Part shown: piece by piece, positions 26,187 to 38,475 of the stretch
How the letters are laid out: every line of letters begins with the position of its first letter
Position numbering within the stretch: position 1 is the stretch's first letter
DNA from: Vespa crabro
Taxonomy: Eukaryota > Arthropoda > Insecta > Hymenoptera > Vespidae
DNA length: 64,000 nucleotides
Reading direction: 5' to 3'
NCBI RefSeq assembly: GCF_910589235.1
Contig: NC_060965.1
Location: forward strand, 6,068,197-6,132,196
Position numbers and translations under genes: made by a program
Notes under the pieces: model-generated
The model's input: only the letters and a program-made list of their open reading frames with translations
The model's database searches: none
What the model was told of the DNA's origin: nothing

Positions 26187-27602
26187 CTATGCGCTTAATT
26201 CGCGTTGAATTTGTTCTAACGTTTTTCCTTTCGTTTCTGGAACAAAGAATAAAACAAAAACGACACCTAAAGTACAGATAAGAGAAAATAACCAAAACGT
26301 ACCATAGATATGAATAATATCATTTAAATTAACAAAAGTTTTAGTAACTATAAATGCCAATGTCCAATTCAAAAAGCAAGCACTACTAACAGCGATACTT
26401 TTGGTTTCAGGCGTAAAAAGTTCTGAGATCATCATCCACGGAAGAGGACCAAACCCAATTGCAAATGAAATTATAAAAGAACAAACAGACAAGAAAGGTA
26501 ACCAGCCTAGACTACTTGTACTTGTTGTTTCCAAGAGATAGAAGTAAATACCAAGTGCTAAGTTAGATAAAGACATAATAAGAGAAGATATTGTAAGTAA
26601 TATTTTTCTACCTAGACGATCGACTGTTATTATGCTTATAAATACCATAGCTATTCCAATTACTCCTACGATAATAGTAGCTTCTTTAGGTTCAACAAAA
26701 CCTCCTGCTTTGTCAAATATAAAACCAATGTAAAATGCAACAACATTTACTCCACTCAATTGTTGAAATGTCATAAGTCCATACGATATTAATATGGCTT
26801 TTTTACAAGCTTTAGATTTCAATAAAGATAGGAAAGATACCTTGTTTTTATTAGCCTCTTCTATCATTTTTTTCTGCATAGTTAATTCTTGTTCTACATC
26901 ATATTGAGAACCTCTAAGTTTAATATAAATTTTTCTGGCAGCATCTTCATTTCCTTTAAGTAAATAATATACGGGACTTTCTGGCATAAAGGAAAATGCA
27001 ATGCCAAAGATTATTGGTATGAACCCAGATATAATGGATAATTGATACATATTTATGTCAATTATATATAGAACGGCTACCATTAAAATACCCACAGTTT
27101 TAAATAAATGATAAAATGTACCTAATCTTCCACGAATTTCATTTTCACCAATTTCTGAGGTATACATAGGACCAGTCACACTAAAGGCTCCGCCACTAAA
27201 ACCTGTTAAGAACCTTCCTACATAAAAAAAAGCGACAGACTTTGCAAAGATAATACAAAGCCAGCCAATTGTAAAAGGAATTACAAGCATTAGCATAGAA
27301 TATTTTCTGCCTATTATATCTGCAAGAGTACCAATAGGTATACACACTACTGCAGAACCAAGTGCTGCGAGCGATCCAATCCATGAATATTCTTCTGGGG
27401 TAACAGCGATTTTATATATGGTTGCTATATTGACACCATCTGTACCAGCTTGTGCGGTCCATGATATTGTCATTCCTGATGCTATTGCACCTATGGAGAC
27501 TGCTAAACTTGCAATATATTGTAGGAATCTTTTTGGTTTGATTGTTTGCCCACTTTGATAGACAAGGGTATCTTGCGAAAAACCAGCAATTTTTTCTATC
27601 AT
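26187..27602 (-). CDS. Tret1: Facilitated trehalose/sugar transporter, Tret1-like, array copy 1
   Basis: A single open exon of 471 residues, the normal size for short Tret1 proteins. It is a major facilitator family sugar transporter with 12 predicted membrane segments. Signature motifs: GRK 98-100, GRFLTGFSGG 129-138, PESP 207-210, QQLSGVN 280-286, DRLGRK 328-333, GFGPLPWM 383-390 and PETKGKTLE 455-463. Known of the family: it moves trehalose or hexoses down their gradient across the plasma membrane. A splice acceptor (TTTTAG, exon from 27644) leaves a 42-nt leader in this exon, so an upstream non-coding exon is likely. This copy is the most diverged: residues 397-402 read TPETKS where the other copies have TPETKG, and its N terminus differs (MIEKIAGFSQ). 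The exact substrate is not shown by sequence. Confidence 0.95.
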   Translation of the reverse strand: MIEKIAGFSQDTLVYQSGQTIKPKRFLQYIASLAVSIGAIASGMTISWTAQAGTDGVNIATIYKIAVTPEEYSWIGSLAALGSAVVCIPIGTLADIIGRKYSMLMLVIPFTIGWLCIIFAKSVAFFYVGRFLTGFSGGAFSVTGPMYTSEIGENEIRGRLGTFYHLFKTVGILMVAVLYIIDINMYQLSIISGFIPIIFGIAFSFMPESPVYYLLKGNEDAARKIYIKLRGSQYDVEQELTMQKKMIEEANKNKVSFLSLLKSKACKKAILISYGLMTFQQLSGVNVVAFYIGFIFDKAGGFVEPKEATIIVGVIGIAMVFISIITVDRLGRKILLTISSLIMSLSNLALGIYFYLLETTSTSSLGWLPFLSVCSFIISFAIGFGPLPWMMISELFTPETKSIAVSSACFLNWTLAFIVTKTFVNLNDIIHIYGTFWLFSLICTLGVVFVLFFVPETKGKTLEQIQRELSA

Positions 27603-27644
27603 ATTGCTTTGAATATTTTTTATTAATTGTGTACTTTCGTTTAT

Positions 27645-30600
27645 CTAAAATTAAAGAAAATATTTTGTTACTAAATAGCAGCATGTATTAATAAGTTTTA
27701 AACATATATTACAGAGCAGAATAGAAGAATAAGGAATTTAAAATTTCGGTTGCACGATATTGCCAAAACAATGAAATATCGGTAGATCCTTTTCTCGATA
27801 ACGAAATTATAATATAATAAATAATAAAATGAACTATTATGTTCTGTCGTACGAGTAATTTTTCATTTGAATACTTATAGTATAGTTTAATATTTTGTAT
27901 TGTTATAATAATCCCACCTCGATTTTAATATCACGTTCCTACATTTATGTTAGGTATTATTTATACCGATTGGAGAATAATATCAATATTGAAAATAAAA
28001 AGAACTACCATTTTTAATTGATAGATTAATATTTATTTATAACATTGAAAGATAAAATAATGGATCGATAATTTTTTATAAAAATAGAACTATCCTCGAG
28101 AAGACTATCCAACAGTTAAATAACAAATTAAAGAACGTTGTTCTTAGTGTATTTTCCTGAACACGTACTTGGATATTATTTTTCGTCGATAATAAAACAA
28201 AATGAACATGTTAAAATTGATATAAAATTTAATAAAAATTTATTAAGAAATGCTAATATAATTTATTTTTATATATTTTCTGTTTCTTTTTTTATGTAAA
28301 TTATAATACATGTTCTTTTTGTTCCTTTCTTTTTTTTTTTAACATTTTATATGTAATAATTTTATTATTGGGTCCATTAAATAATGAATTCGGTAAAATA
28401 GTATTACAGTTTTTGGATTTATATTTTTATTTAACCTATCATTTCGAAATGAACGAAAAGAAATGAGAGAGTGTCGAAGTTGAAAAAAATTTAGAGAAAC
28501 GAAAATGAAATTATTGCTTAATATTGCTTAATCAAAGAAATTAATACAAGTAATAATGTTACTTTTTATAATAATGTTGATATTATGTATCTTTTTATTT
28601 ATATTATTTCATTTTAGGAAATTAACATTATCTGTCAGTTTATATTCGAAAATTAATTTTTTTTTGTTGAATATAAATTATACTTTATATTATATAAATC
28701 TCGAATTATATAATGATTTTTTCTTTTTTAGATATGAAATCAATTGAACTGTAAAGAATTCAAATAAAATCCTTTGTAAATATTGAAAATAATAATTTTA
28801 CGATTTATAGTAATATAATTATACTTGTATAAGTTATACTGTACAATTATCAAATTATTTATTTCAAAATATAATTATTAACTTATATAATTTCCTTTTT
28901 TAGTCAATAATAAACATTTAATTATATTGGATTTAAACAGCAGTCTGTGTAGATATTGAAAATGAAACTATTATGAATTATTATAATAAAGTAATACTAT
29001 TATAAATTATAGATATGATTATCAAAATATTTATTTTATCGATTTTTTATCGTTGAAGACGAAAGGAAATTGGATTATAGAGCAATATAAAAAAATATTA
29101 TCTAGACATACATAATTAAACTCTATTACGAATTATTATAGTAAAGTTATATTAAAATAAATAATACTCTAATTATTAATACATCATTTATTTATATACC
29201 AAAATATAATTGAATTATAGTGAGTATAAACAAATTCTATTTTCGCATATAAAGAATGGAACAATAACTATTTATTGTAATATAATTATACTAGCATAAG
29301 TTATACTAAATATTAGTGAAATTATTTGTTTAATTATATTATTATTTTAAGACATAAGAAGAAATTGGTTTAGAGAGGATTATTAAGAAATAAGAAAAAT
29401 GGATTATAAGAGAAATAAGAATGGGTGATAAAGAGAGACGGAAATAAGAAAATGCATTTTCTCCAAGAGATAAAGGTAGAAATGTACGATTTTCTTCTTT
29501 TATTTCACGCGATTCAATCATAGCTTCATTGATCTAATCGACCTAGTTTAATTATAGTTCTTTTTTAAATCAATTTTTAAATTCGATTTATTCTTCTCTC
29601 CATTTTTGAAGAGACTATCGATTGTAATTTTATTTTATATAACAACATCAACATTATATCATTTACAGTTTATCTAAGATTAGAGTGAGAGATAGAGAAA
29701 GAGAGAAAGAGAGAGAGCGTGAGAGAGGGAGAGAGAGAGGAGAGATCCAGATAGATGGATAGTTAGATAGAGAGACAGAGAAAGATAAAGAGAGAAAGAG
29801 AGAGAGAGGAGAGAGTGAGAGAGAGACAGAGAGAGAGAGAGAGTGAGAGAGAGGAGAGAGTGAGAGAGGAGAGAGTGAGAGAGAGAGAGAGAGACAGAGA
29901 GAGAGGGAGAGGGAAAAGAGAGAGAAAGTAATGAAGGTATAAGAAAAATAAAAACAACGATATTTCTAGATAACGATAACGTTGTTGAAAAGAATCCTGG
30001 TTATTATTACTCTGATAACGAAATGATTCTAAGATTTATTTTTTACTGATCTTATGGTGCATATATTTTATTAAAAATGTAATTCTCATGTTATTAGGGT
30101 ATTTCAATTTTATCTTTTTGTACTTCATGCTATTTTAATAATTATTTTTGTTATTAAATTAAATATAGTATAAAGAATGTGCCTGTTACACTATTTGAGC
30201 AATTCTCAGGCGAAAATGATTAATTTGAATTTTAGAATTCTTTTTTCTTTTTTTTTCAATTTTCTGTATGATCAAAATTTTTATGATCGTTGAATAATAA
30301 ATAACGCGAATTGATGGCAATAATTTTATTAATTTTTTTGGCTTTTTGTTTTGTGGAATTAATCAATTTGACAAATGGATCATTTAAGTAAAATACTGGA
30401 AACTAGAGAAGCGAAGGATCGTCTGATCGGTAAGAAAGAATGAGAAATAGTGAATGATGAATGAAAAAGAGGAATCGGCAAAGAGGAATTTTGTCTAACG
30501 TTATTTTGGAAAATGTACTTTTTTTTAACAATCGAACGGAATTACGCCTATTTAAATTTTTCACGTTTTTGTTTAAATTAAACATAGAAAATTAAGTCTA

Positions 30601-31384
30601 TTCGAAACAAAGATTTTTCATCTGGAATTTCGAATAAATAATTTTTGAAATTTAATGTGTAATGGCAATTTATATTAAATATCAATAAGGATATAATTAA
30701 TATTTATGTTATTATAAATTTTCGGTATACTTTAAAATTACTTTTAGAAATCATTAATGTGTTAAGTATGTTGAATTAAATTTTTTTTCATTCAATATTT
30801 ATATACTATTTAATTTATTAAGAAATTTATACGATCCCGTCGATACGTGACCGTACGTTTTAATGATTAATTTAATTTTGAGTAAGAATATATATATGAA
30901 ACTTAATAGTATATAAACGAAATATATTCTATCGTCGATTCGAAGAAGAGATATGAAAGGTCTCGCTAAGAAACATAAAAGAAAAAGAAAAGAGACATAA
31001 TAAAAGGAGAATAGAAACGATGTTTAGTGAAAGAAAAATGAGAGAGAAAAAAAAAATATGTTAAAAGATGAAAGAAAAAATTAATATATAAAAAAAGAGA
31101 CATACTGAATGACAGCCGAGAAGTTTTTTGTATCTCTAAATGACATCTTGTTGTATAAATATTTATCCAGTATTATCATTTGATATTTCATTCAATGGTT
31201 ATAAGCACTTAACGTAATATCACACTGAGATGAATAATAACAGGTAGATCAAACAAGTATTTATTTTAATTTATAATAATTTTTACAAATTATAAATCAT
31301 TGTCTATCCACCCCTTTCGTTCCGTTACTTAAAATGATATTTTAGCATTTATTCGCTAGGCTTTATTATTCCCTCTCCCTCTTT
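27645..31384. other. 5' flank of Tret1 copy 1
   Basis: 3.7 kb of AT-rich DNA closely repeated in units 2 and 3. It includes a 63-codon open frame at 28556-28747 (plus) present in all three units, but the flanking non-coding bases are equally conserved. It should contain the promoter and any 5' UTR exon of Tret1 copy 1. I could not place them. Confidence 0.55.
29681..29929. repeat. GA-rich tract in unit 1
   Basis: About 250 bases of imperfect GA repeats. The counterparts in unit 2 (about 50 bases) and unit 3 (about 200 bases) show strong length variation. Confidence 0.88.
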
Positions 31385-31436
31385 TCCACTTTCATTCTTT
31401 CTCTCTATCTCTCTCTTTTTTTCTCTCTCTCTCTCC
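31385..31436. repeat. CT-rich tract near the unit 1/unit 2 boundary
   Basis: Followed by a shared tail (TTGTTACATCATTATCC) also found after the CT tract at 38395-38473 and, diverged, after 46395-46420. Confidence 0.8.
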
Positions 31437-33328
31437 TTGTTACATCATTATCCTTATCTCTTTTCTTCCTACTGGTTTTCCCTTATTATCTCGAACATCT
31501 ACACTTTTTTAATCATTCTACTTCTTATCTACAAGCACATTTGTTCGTTATTTAAAAAAAAATTTTTTTTTTTTAAATAATAATACAATGAAATCGTATC
31601 GAATGATGTATTTATGATATTTATGTATATTAATTAATCAAATGAAATTATTATTTAATGTTGACATAATTGTATATAAAATATTATATATAATTTTATT
31701 ATTTGTGAAAATATCATATTGAAAGTTGATTTATTCTATTATATACAAAATTGTATATAATTATGTATTTATTCAATATAGATTATAAATTCAAATCTAT
31801 ATACATAAATAATTCAATCCATATAAATATGTATATACGATATGTTACTCCTTTTTGTGAACCAATATCAGATTCTAAAATCAATAAATTTTTAACAATA
31901 GTCACATTCTACTAAAGCATAATGAGGTTGAAATCGAGAAAATAAATTATAAAGTATTTTATTGACCAATGATGATTACATAACATGTCTTGTATAAATT
32001 AAAAACGGTTTAAAAAGTTTTTTGCGATTCGTAATTATCTTCCGTATTAGGGTGCTTGGTTTATCTTAAGGCAATGTTGGGTAATATATTCCTCGATTTC
32101 TCTCAATTTATTTTATAAATATTTTATTATGTACTATGTTTCATGAAAAATATTAGTTTAGCCTATATAATTCTCGAGTAATAAATGTCATAAATGTCAT
32201 AAAAAAAAGTGAAAAAGATTAAAGTTTCGAAATAATAAATTTTGACGGTACGATCGATTAATTTTGATTGATAAATGGTTGACACTTTCTAAATTTTAAG
32301 TTTATTGTCATTCGAAGGGTAGTTATGGGAATGCAATTTGTTACATGTTAGAACATGTTAATGAATGTTTGAAAAAATTTATTTATTCAATTAATTTATT
32401 CATTATAATTTGTTTGATATTACAAAAAATAAAAACAAAGAATATTACTTCTATGAATATCATATGGTTTAAAGATGATGTGCATAATTTTATCTTGATA
32501 TAAACTTAAAAATATGGTATTGATTAGTTGATAAAAGAAAGATCGAATTAATTTGTATATACAAATGAATTGTATAATATACCTCTCTATAGGTATATAT
32601 AATTTCGAACATTACTTAATACTTGCTGGATTAAGATAAACGAGTATAGGTATCAAACATTTTCCGCCAGATAGCTTCTTAATTGAATACAAAATAATTA
32701 AATGGCTAAGATTTTATTAGATATATTCAAAAAAAATTCTAATATAAATTTCATTTACTTTCTTATTTTCATTATAACAATAGTAATATACGTTGTATAA
32801 TTTTGCAAAGCGACCATAAATGATAGAGAATAATATTGTTTTATTATGAATAATATTATATAATTCTTGTGGGCGAGAAAAAGAATATTAATTTTGCAAA
32901 GACGCACTTATAATACTTAAAGTGCTATGAAAGATTAGATTTTAGACTTACAAAATAAACATCGACATAATCGATTTAAAAATATTGTTTTTTTTTTGGA
33001 AAATGACTTATATATTAAAAATATATATCTTGATAAAATGTTTTTCGTTTTTCATATTCTATTAGAATTTCAGATAAAAGTATGGGAAAAAGTGAAATTG
33101 ATTTGCACTATTAGAATCTTAAGCAAAAAATGATAATCTAGAATATATTAGCGTATTTATTCTGTTTTATTCAAAATTTGACTTATAACCCTTTGCATAT
33201 CTTTGCGTACAGAAATTTATTTGTCTAAGACGTATTATAGTTATTTTACAGAAAGATCAGATTTGTAATTTGTATAATCTTTTATACTACAATGTAATTT
33301 ATAAATTAAAATTTTTTTAAATACCTAA

Positions 33329-34744
33329 CTATGCGCTTAATTCGCGTTGAATTTGTTCTAACGTTTTTCCTTTTGTTTCTGGAACAAAGAATAAAACAAA
33401 AACGACACCTAAAGCGCAAATAAGAGAAAATAACCAGAACGTACCATAGACATGAATAATATCATTTAAATTAACAAAAGTTTTAGTGACAACAAATGCC
33501 AGTATCCAATTCAATAAGCAAGCACTACTACCAGCGATACCTTTGGTTTCAGGCGTAAAAAATTCTGAGATCATCATCCACGGAAGAGGACCAAATCCTA
33601 TTGCAAATGAAACTATATAAGAACCAACAGACAAAAAAGGTAACCAGGCTAGACCATCTGTACTTGATGTTTCCAGGAAATAGAAGTAAATACCAAGTGC
33701 TAAGTTAGATAAAGACATAATAAGAGAAGATATTATAAGTAATATCTTTCTACCTAGACGATCGACTGTCAATAAGCTTACAAATACCATAGATATTGAA
33801 ATTAAAGATATTATAACAACAGCTCCCTTAGGTCCAATGAAGTTACCTGATGTCTCAAATATAAAACCAATGTATGATACAATAGCGTTTACTCCACTCA
33901 ATTGTTGAAATCCCATAAGTCCATAAGATATTAATATGGCTTTTTTGCAAGCTTTAGATTTCAATAAAGATAAGAAAGATACCTTGTTTTTATTAACCTC
34001 TTCTATCATTTTTTTCTGCATACTTAATTCTTCTTCTACATCATATTGAGAACCTCTTAGTTTAATATAAATTTTTCTAGCAGCATCTTCATTTCTTTTA
34101 AGTAAATAATATACGGGACTTTCTGGCATGAAAGAAAATGCTATACCAAAGATTATTGGTATGAATCCAGATATAATGGATAATTGATAGATATTTACGT
34201 CAAATAAATTTAATACAGCTGTCAGTAAAACACCCACACTTTGAAATAAGTGATAAAATGTACCTAATCTTCCACGAATTTCACTTTCACCAATTTCTGA
34301 GGTATACATAGGACCTGTTACACAAAATGCTCCGCCGCTAAAACCTGTCAAGAACCTTCCGACGTAAAAAAAAGCGACAGACTTTGCAAAGATGATACAA
34401 AGCCAGCCAATTGTAAAAGGAATTACAAGCATTAGCATAGAATATTTTCTGCCTACTATATCTGCAAGAGTACCAATAGGTACACACACTACTGCAGAAC
34501 CAAGTGCTGCAAGGGATCCAATCCATGAATATTCTTCTGGGGTAACAGCGATTTTATATATAGTTGCTATGTTGACACCATCTGTACCGGCTTGTGAGGT
34601 CCATAATATTGACATTCCTGATGCTATTGCACCTATGGAGACTGCTAAACTTGCAATATATTGTAGAAACCTTTTTGTTTGGATTTTTTGCTCAGTTTGA
34701 GAGACAAGGGTTTCTTGAGAAAATCCAACAATTTTTTCTGCCAT
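33329..34744 (-). CDS. Tret1: Facilitated trehalose/sugar transporter, Tret1-like, array copy 2
   Basis: A single open exon of 471 residues with the same major facilitator motifs as copy 1 (GRK, PESP, QQLSGVN, DRLGRK, GFGPLPWM, PETKGKTLE). It has an N terminus MAEKIVGFSQ shared with copy 3. It differs from both other copies around membrane segment 5 (YHLFQSVGVLLTAVL) and around segments 7-8, where it reads FETSGNFIGPKGAVV and ISLISISM. Those residues line or neighbour the transport path in this family, so a changed substrate range is possible but unproven. The coding exon begins at an acceptor at 34786, leaving a 42-nt leader. Confidence 0.95.
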   Translation of the reverse strand: MAEKIVGFSQETLVSQTEQKIQTKRFLQYIASLAVSIGAIASGMSILWTSQAGTDGVNIATIYKIAVTPEEYSWIGSLAALGSAVVCVPIGTLADIVGRKYSMLMLVIPFTIGWLCIIFAKSVAFFYVGRFLTGFSGGAFCVTGPMYTSEIGESEIRGRLGTFYHLFQSVGVLLTAVLNLFDVNIYQLSIISGFIPIIFGIAFSFMPESPVYYLLKRNEDAARKIYIKLRGSQYDVEEELSMQKKMIEEVNKNKVSFLSLLKSKACKKAILISYGLMGFQQLSGVNAIVSYIGFIFETSGNFIGPKGAVVIISLISISMVFVSLLTVDRLGRKILLIISSLIMSLSNLALGIYFYFLETSSTDGLAWLPFLSVGSYIVSFAIGFGPLPWMMISEFFTPETKGIAGSSACLLNWILAFVVTKTFVNLNDIIHVYGTFWLFSLICALGVVFVLFFVPETKGKTLEQIQRELSA

Positions 34745-34786
34745 ATTTCTTCGAGTGTTTTTGCGTAATGATGCTTTTTCGTTTAT

Positions 34787-37700
34787 CTAAAATTGAATAA
34801 AATATTTTGTTACTAAATAGCAGCATGTATTAATAAGTTTTAAATATATATTACAGAGCAGAATAGAAGAATAAGGTATTTAAAATTTCGGTTGCACGAT
34901 ATTGCCAAAACAATGAAATATCGGTAGATCCTTTTCTCGATAACGAAATTATAATATAATAAATAATAAAATGAACAATTATGTTCAGTTGTACGAGTAA
35001 TTTTTCATTTGAATACTTATAATATAGTTTAATATTTTGTATTGTTACAATTATCCCACCTCGATTTTAATATCACGTTCCTACATTTATGTTAGGTATT
35101 ATTTATACCAATTGGAGAATAATATCAATATTGAAAATAAAAAGAACTACCATTTTTAATTGATAGAGTAATATTTATTTATAACATCGTAAGATAAAAT
35201 AATGGACCGATAACTTCTTATGGAAATAGAACCATTTTCTAGAAGACTAACAGTTAAATAACAATTTAAAGAACGTTGCTTTTAATGTATTTTCCTAACT
35301 AGGACATTTTTCGTCGATAATAAAACAAAATGAACATGTTAAAATTGATATAAAATTTAATACAAATTTATTAAAAAATGCTAATATAATTTATTTTTAT
35401 ATATTTTCTGTTTCTTTTTTTATGTAAATTATAATACATGTTCTTTTTGTTCCTTTCTTTTTTTTTTTTAACATTTTATATGTAATAATTTTATTATTGG
35501 GTCCATTAAATAATGAATTCGTTAAAATAGTATTACAGTTTTTGGATTTATATTTTTATTTAACCTATCATTTCGAAATGAACGAAAAGAAATGAGAGAG
35601 TGTCAAAGTTGAAAAAAATTTAGAGAAAAGAAAATGAAATTATTGCTTAATATTGCTTAATCAAAGAAATTAATACAAGTAATAATGTTACTTTTTATAA
35701 TAATGTTGATATTATGTATCTTTTTATTTATATTATTTCATTTTAGGAAATTAACATTATCTGTCAGTTTATATTCGAAAATTAATTTTTTTTTGTTGAA
35801 TATAAATTATACTTTATATTATATAAATCTCGAATTATATAATGATTTTTTCTTTTTTAGATATGAAACCAATTGAACTGTAAAGAATTCAAATAAAATC
35901 CTTTGTAAATATTGAAAATAATAATTTTATGATTTATAGTAATATAATTATACTTGTATAAGTTATACTGTACAATTATCAAATTATTTATTTCAAAATA
36001 TAATTATTAACTTATATAATTTCTTTTTTAGTCAATAATAAACATTTAATTATATTGGATTTAAACAGCAGTCTGTGTAGATATTGAAAATGAAACTATT
36101 ATGAATTATTATAATAAAGTAATACTATTATAAATTATAGATATGATTATCAAAATATTTATTTTATCGATTTTTTATCGTTGAAGACGAAAGGAAATTG
36201 GATTATAGAGCAATATAAAAAAATATTATCTAGACATACATAATTAAACTCTATTACGAATTATTATAGTAAAGTTATATTAAAATAAATAATACTCTAA
36301 TTATTAATACATCATTTTTTTATATACCAAAATATAATTGAATTATAGTGAGTATAAATAATTTCTATTTTCGCATATAAAGAATGGAACAATAACTATT
36401 TATTGTAATATAATTATACTAGCATAAGTTATACTAAATATTAGTGAAATTATTTGTTTAATTATATTATTATTTTAAGACATAAAAAGAAATTGGTTTA
36501 GGGAGGATTATTAAGAAGTAAGAAAAATGAATTATAAGAGAATTAATAAATATGTTGGTAGAGAGAGGAGGAAATAAGAATGTGCATTTTGTCGAAGAAA
36601 TAATAATACAAACGTGCAATTTTCTTATTTGATTTCACGCGATTCAATCATAGCTTCATTGATCTAATCGACTTAGTATGATAAGAGTTTTTTTTAATCA
36701 ATTTTTAAATTCGATTTACTCTCTTCTCCATTTTTGTAGAGACTATCGATCGTAATTCTATTTTATATAACAACATCAAAATTATATCATTTACAGTTTA
36801 TCAAAGATTAGAGAGAGAGAGAGAGAGAGAGAGAAAGAAAGAGAGGGAGAGAGAGAAAGTTAAGAAGAAATAAGAAAAATATAAACAACGAAATTTTGTA
36901 GATAACGATAACATTGTTGAAAAGAATCCTGTTTATTATTACTCCGATAACGAATCTGTTCTGAGATTTATTTTTTACTGATCTTATGGTGCATATATCT
37001 TATTAATAATATAATTCTCATGTTATTAGGGCATTTCAATTTTATCTTTTTGTACTTCATGCTATTTTAATACATTATTTTTATTTTTAAATAAAATATA
37101 ATATAAAGAACGTGGCTGTTGCGCTATTTGAGCCATTCACAGGCTAAAACGATGAATTCGAATTTTAGAATTCCTGAATTTTCTGAATGATCAAAATTTT
37201 TAAAAATTTGTTGAATAACAAATAATGCGGATTGATGATAATAACTTTATTAATTTTCTTTTCTTTTTGTTTTGTGGAATTATCGATTAGACCAATGAAC
37301 GGATCCTTTTAGAAAAATATTGAAAAATATAAAGAAGTTAAGGATCGTCTAATCAATAAGAAATAACGAAAAATGGAAAATGAAGGATGAAAAAAAGGAA
37401 TCGTCAAAGGGGAAATTTTTCGAATGTTACATTGGACGATTTTTTTTCTGACAATTGAACGGAATAATCACTATTTAAATTTTTTTAAAATTAATTCTTT
37501 TTTGAACAAAAATTTTTCATCTTTTTAATAAATTTATAATAAATATTTTTTTAAATTTAGTATATAAGGGCAATTTATATTATATATCAATAAGGATATA
37601 AACAATATTTCTATTGCAATTAATTTTCAGTACAGTTTAGAATTACTTTTGGAAATCTTTAAGATGTTATTTATGTTAAATTACATTATTTTTTCATATT

Positions 37701-38394
37701 AATATTTATATACTATTTAATTTATTAAGAAATTTGTACAATCCTACGTAACGGTATGTTTTAATGATTAATATAATGTTGAGTACGAGTATATATATAA
37801 AATATAAACTAAATAAATTCTATCGTCAATTCGAAAAAAAAATATTTATGGATTTACTAAGAAAAAAGAGAAGAAAAATAGTAAGAAAAATAATAAAGGA
37901 TAGATAGAAGCATTGTTCAAAGAAAAGAAATAGCAAAAAAGAAAAAAAAGAAAAAATATATTAAAAGAAGGAAGAAAAATATCAATAATTAAAATAGATA
38001 CATACTCTATGACAGCCGAGAATATTTTTCTATCTTTAAACGACATCTCGTTGAATGGTTCTATACGTAGACTTATTATTTATCCAATATTGTCATTTAA
38101 TATATCATTGAACGGACATTTATTATATCATTGAACGAGCATTTCAGATTATGAGCATTTAACGTAATATTACACTGATATAAATACAATTTATATATTT
38201 GTATTATAAATATAATTTAATAACTGATAATAACAGGTAGAACAAGCAAGTATTTACCCTCACGTATCTAACTTCAAAACTTTTCAAACTATAAATCGTT
38301 GCCGATCCGTCCGTTTCATTCCCTTACGGAAAATAACATTTTAAGATTTGGTTCACTGAGCTTTATTATCCTCTCTCACTTTTTTCCTCTCTCT
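34787..38394. other. 5' flank of Tret1 copy 2
   Basis: AT-rich non-coding DNA repeating that of units 1 and 3, with the equivalent 63-codon open frame at 35685-35876. Between about 36520 and 38050 it is noticeably more diverged from units 1 and 3 than those two are from each other. No promoter element could be assigned. Confidence 0.5.
36811..36860. repeat. GA-rich tract in unit 2
   Basis: Short (about 50 bases) counterpart of the tracts at 29681-29929 and 44770-44969. Confidence 0.85.
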
Positions 38395-38436
38395 TTGTTT
38401 TTTTCTTTTTCGCTTTCTCTCTCTGTCTGTCTCTCT

Positions 38437-38473
<37 letters not shown>
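38395..38473. repeat. CT-rich tract near the unit 2/unit 3 boundary
   Basis: Imperfect, then pure (CT)n, followed by the common TTGTTACATC tail. Confidence 0.85.

Positions 38474-38475
<2 letters not shown>

Larger units (their letters stand above)
23634..31848. repeat. Tandem unit 1 of the Tret1 array (about 8.2 kb)
   Basis: The unit start (TTTTTTGTGAAC, then ATATTGGATCCTAAA) matches unit starts at about 31849 and 38878. Order within a unit: diverged 3' flank, Tret1 coding exon, long AT-rich 5' flank, GA-rich tract (29681-29929), more AT-rich DNA, CT tract (31385-31436), and a tail ending in ATATACGATATG. Unit 1 alone holds the 45-bp repeat at 25995-26100. Confidence 0.85.
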
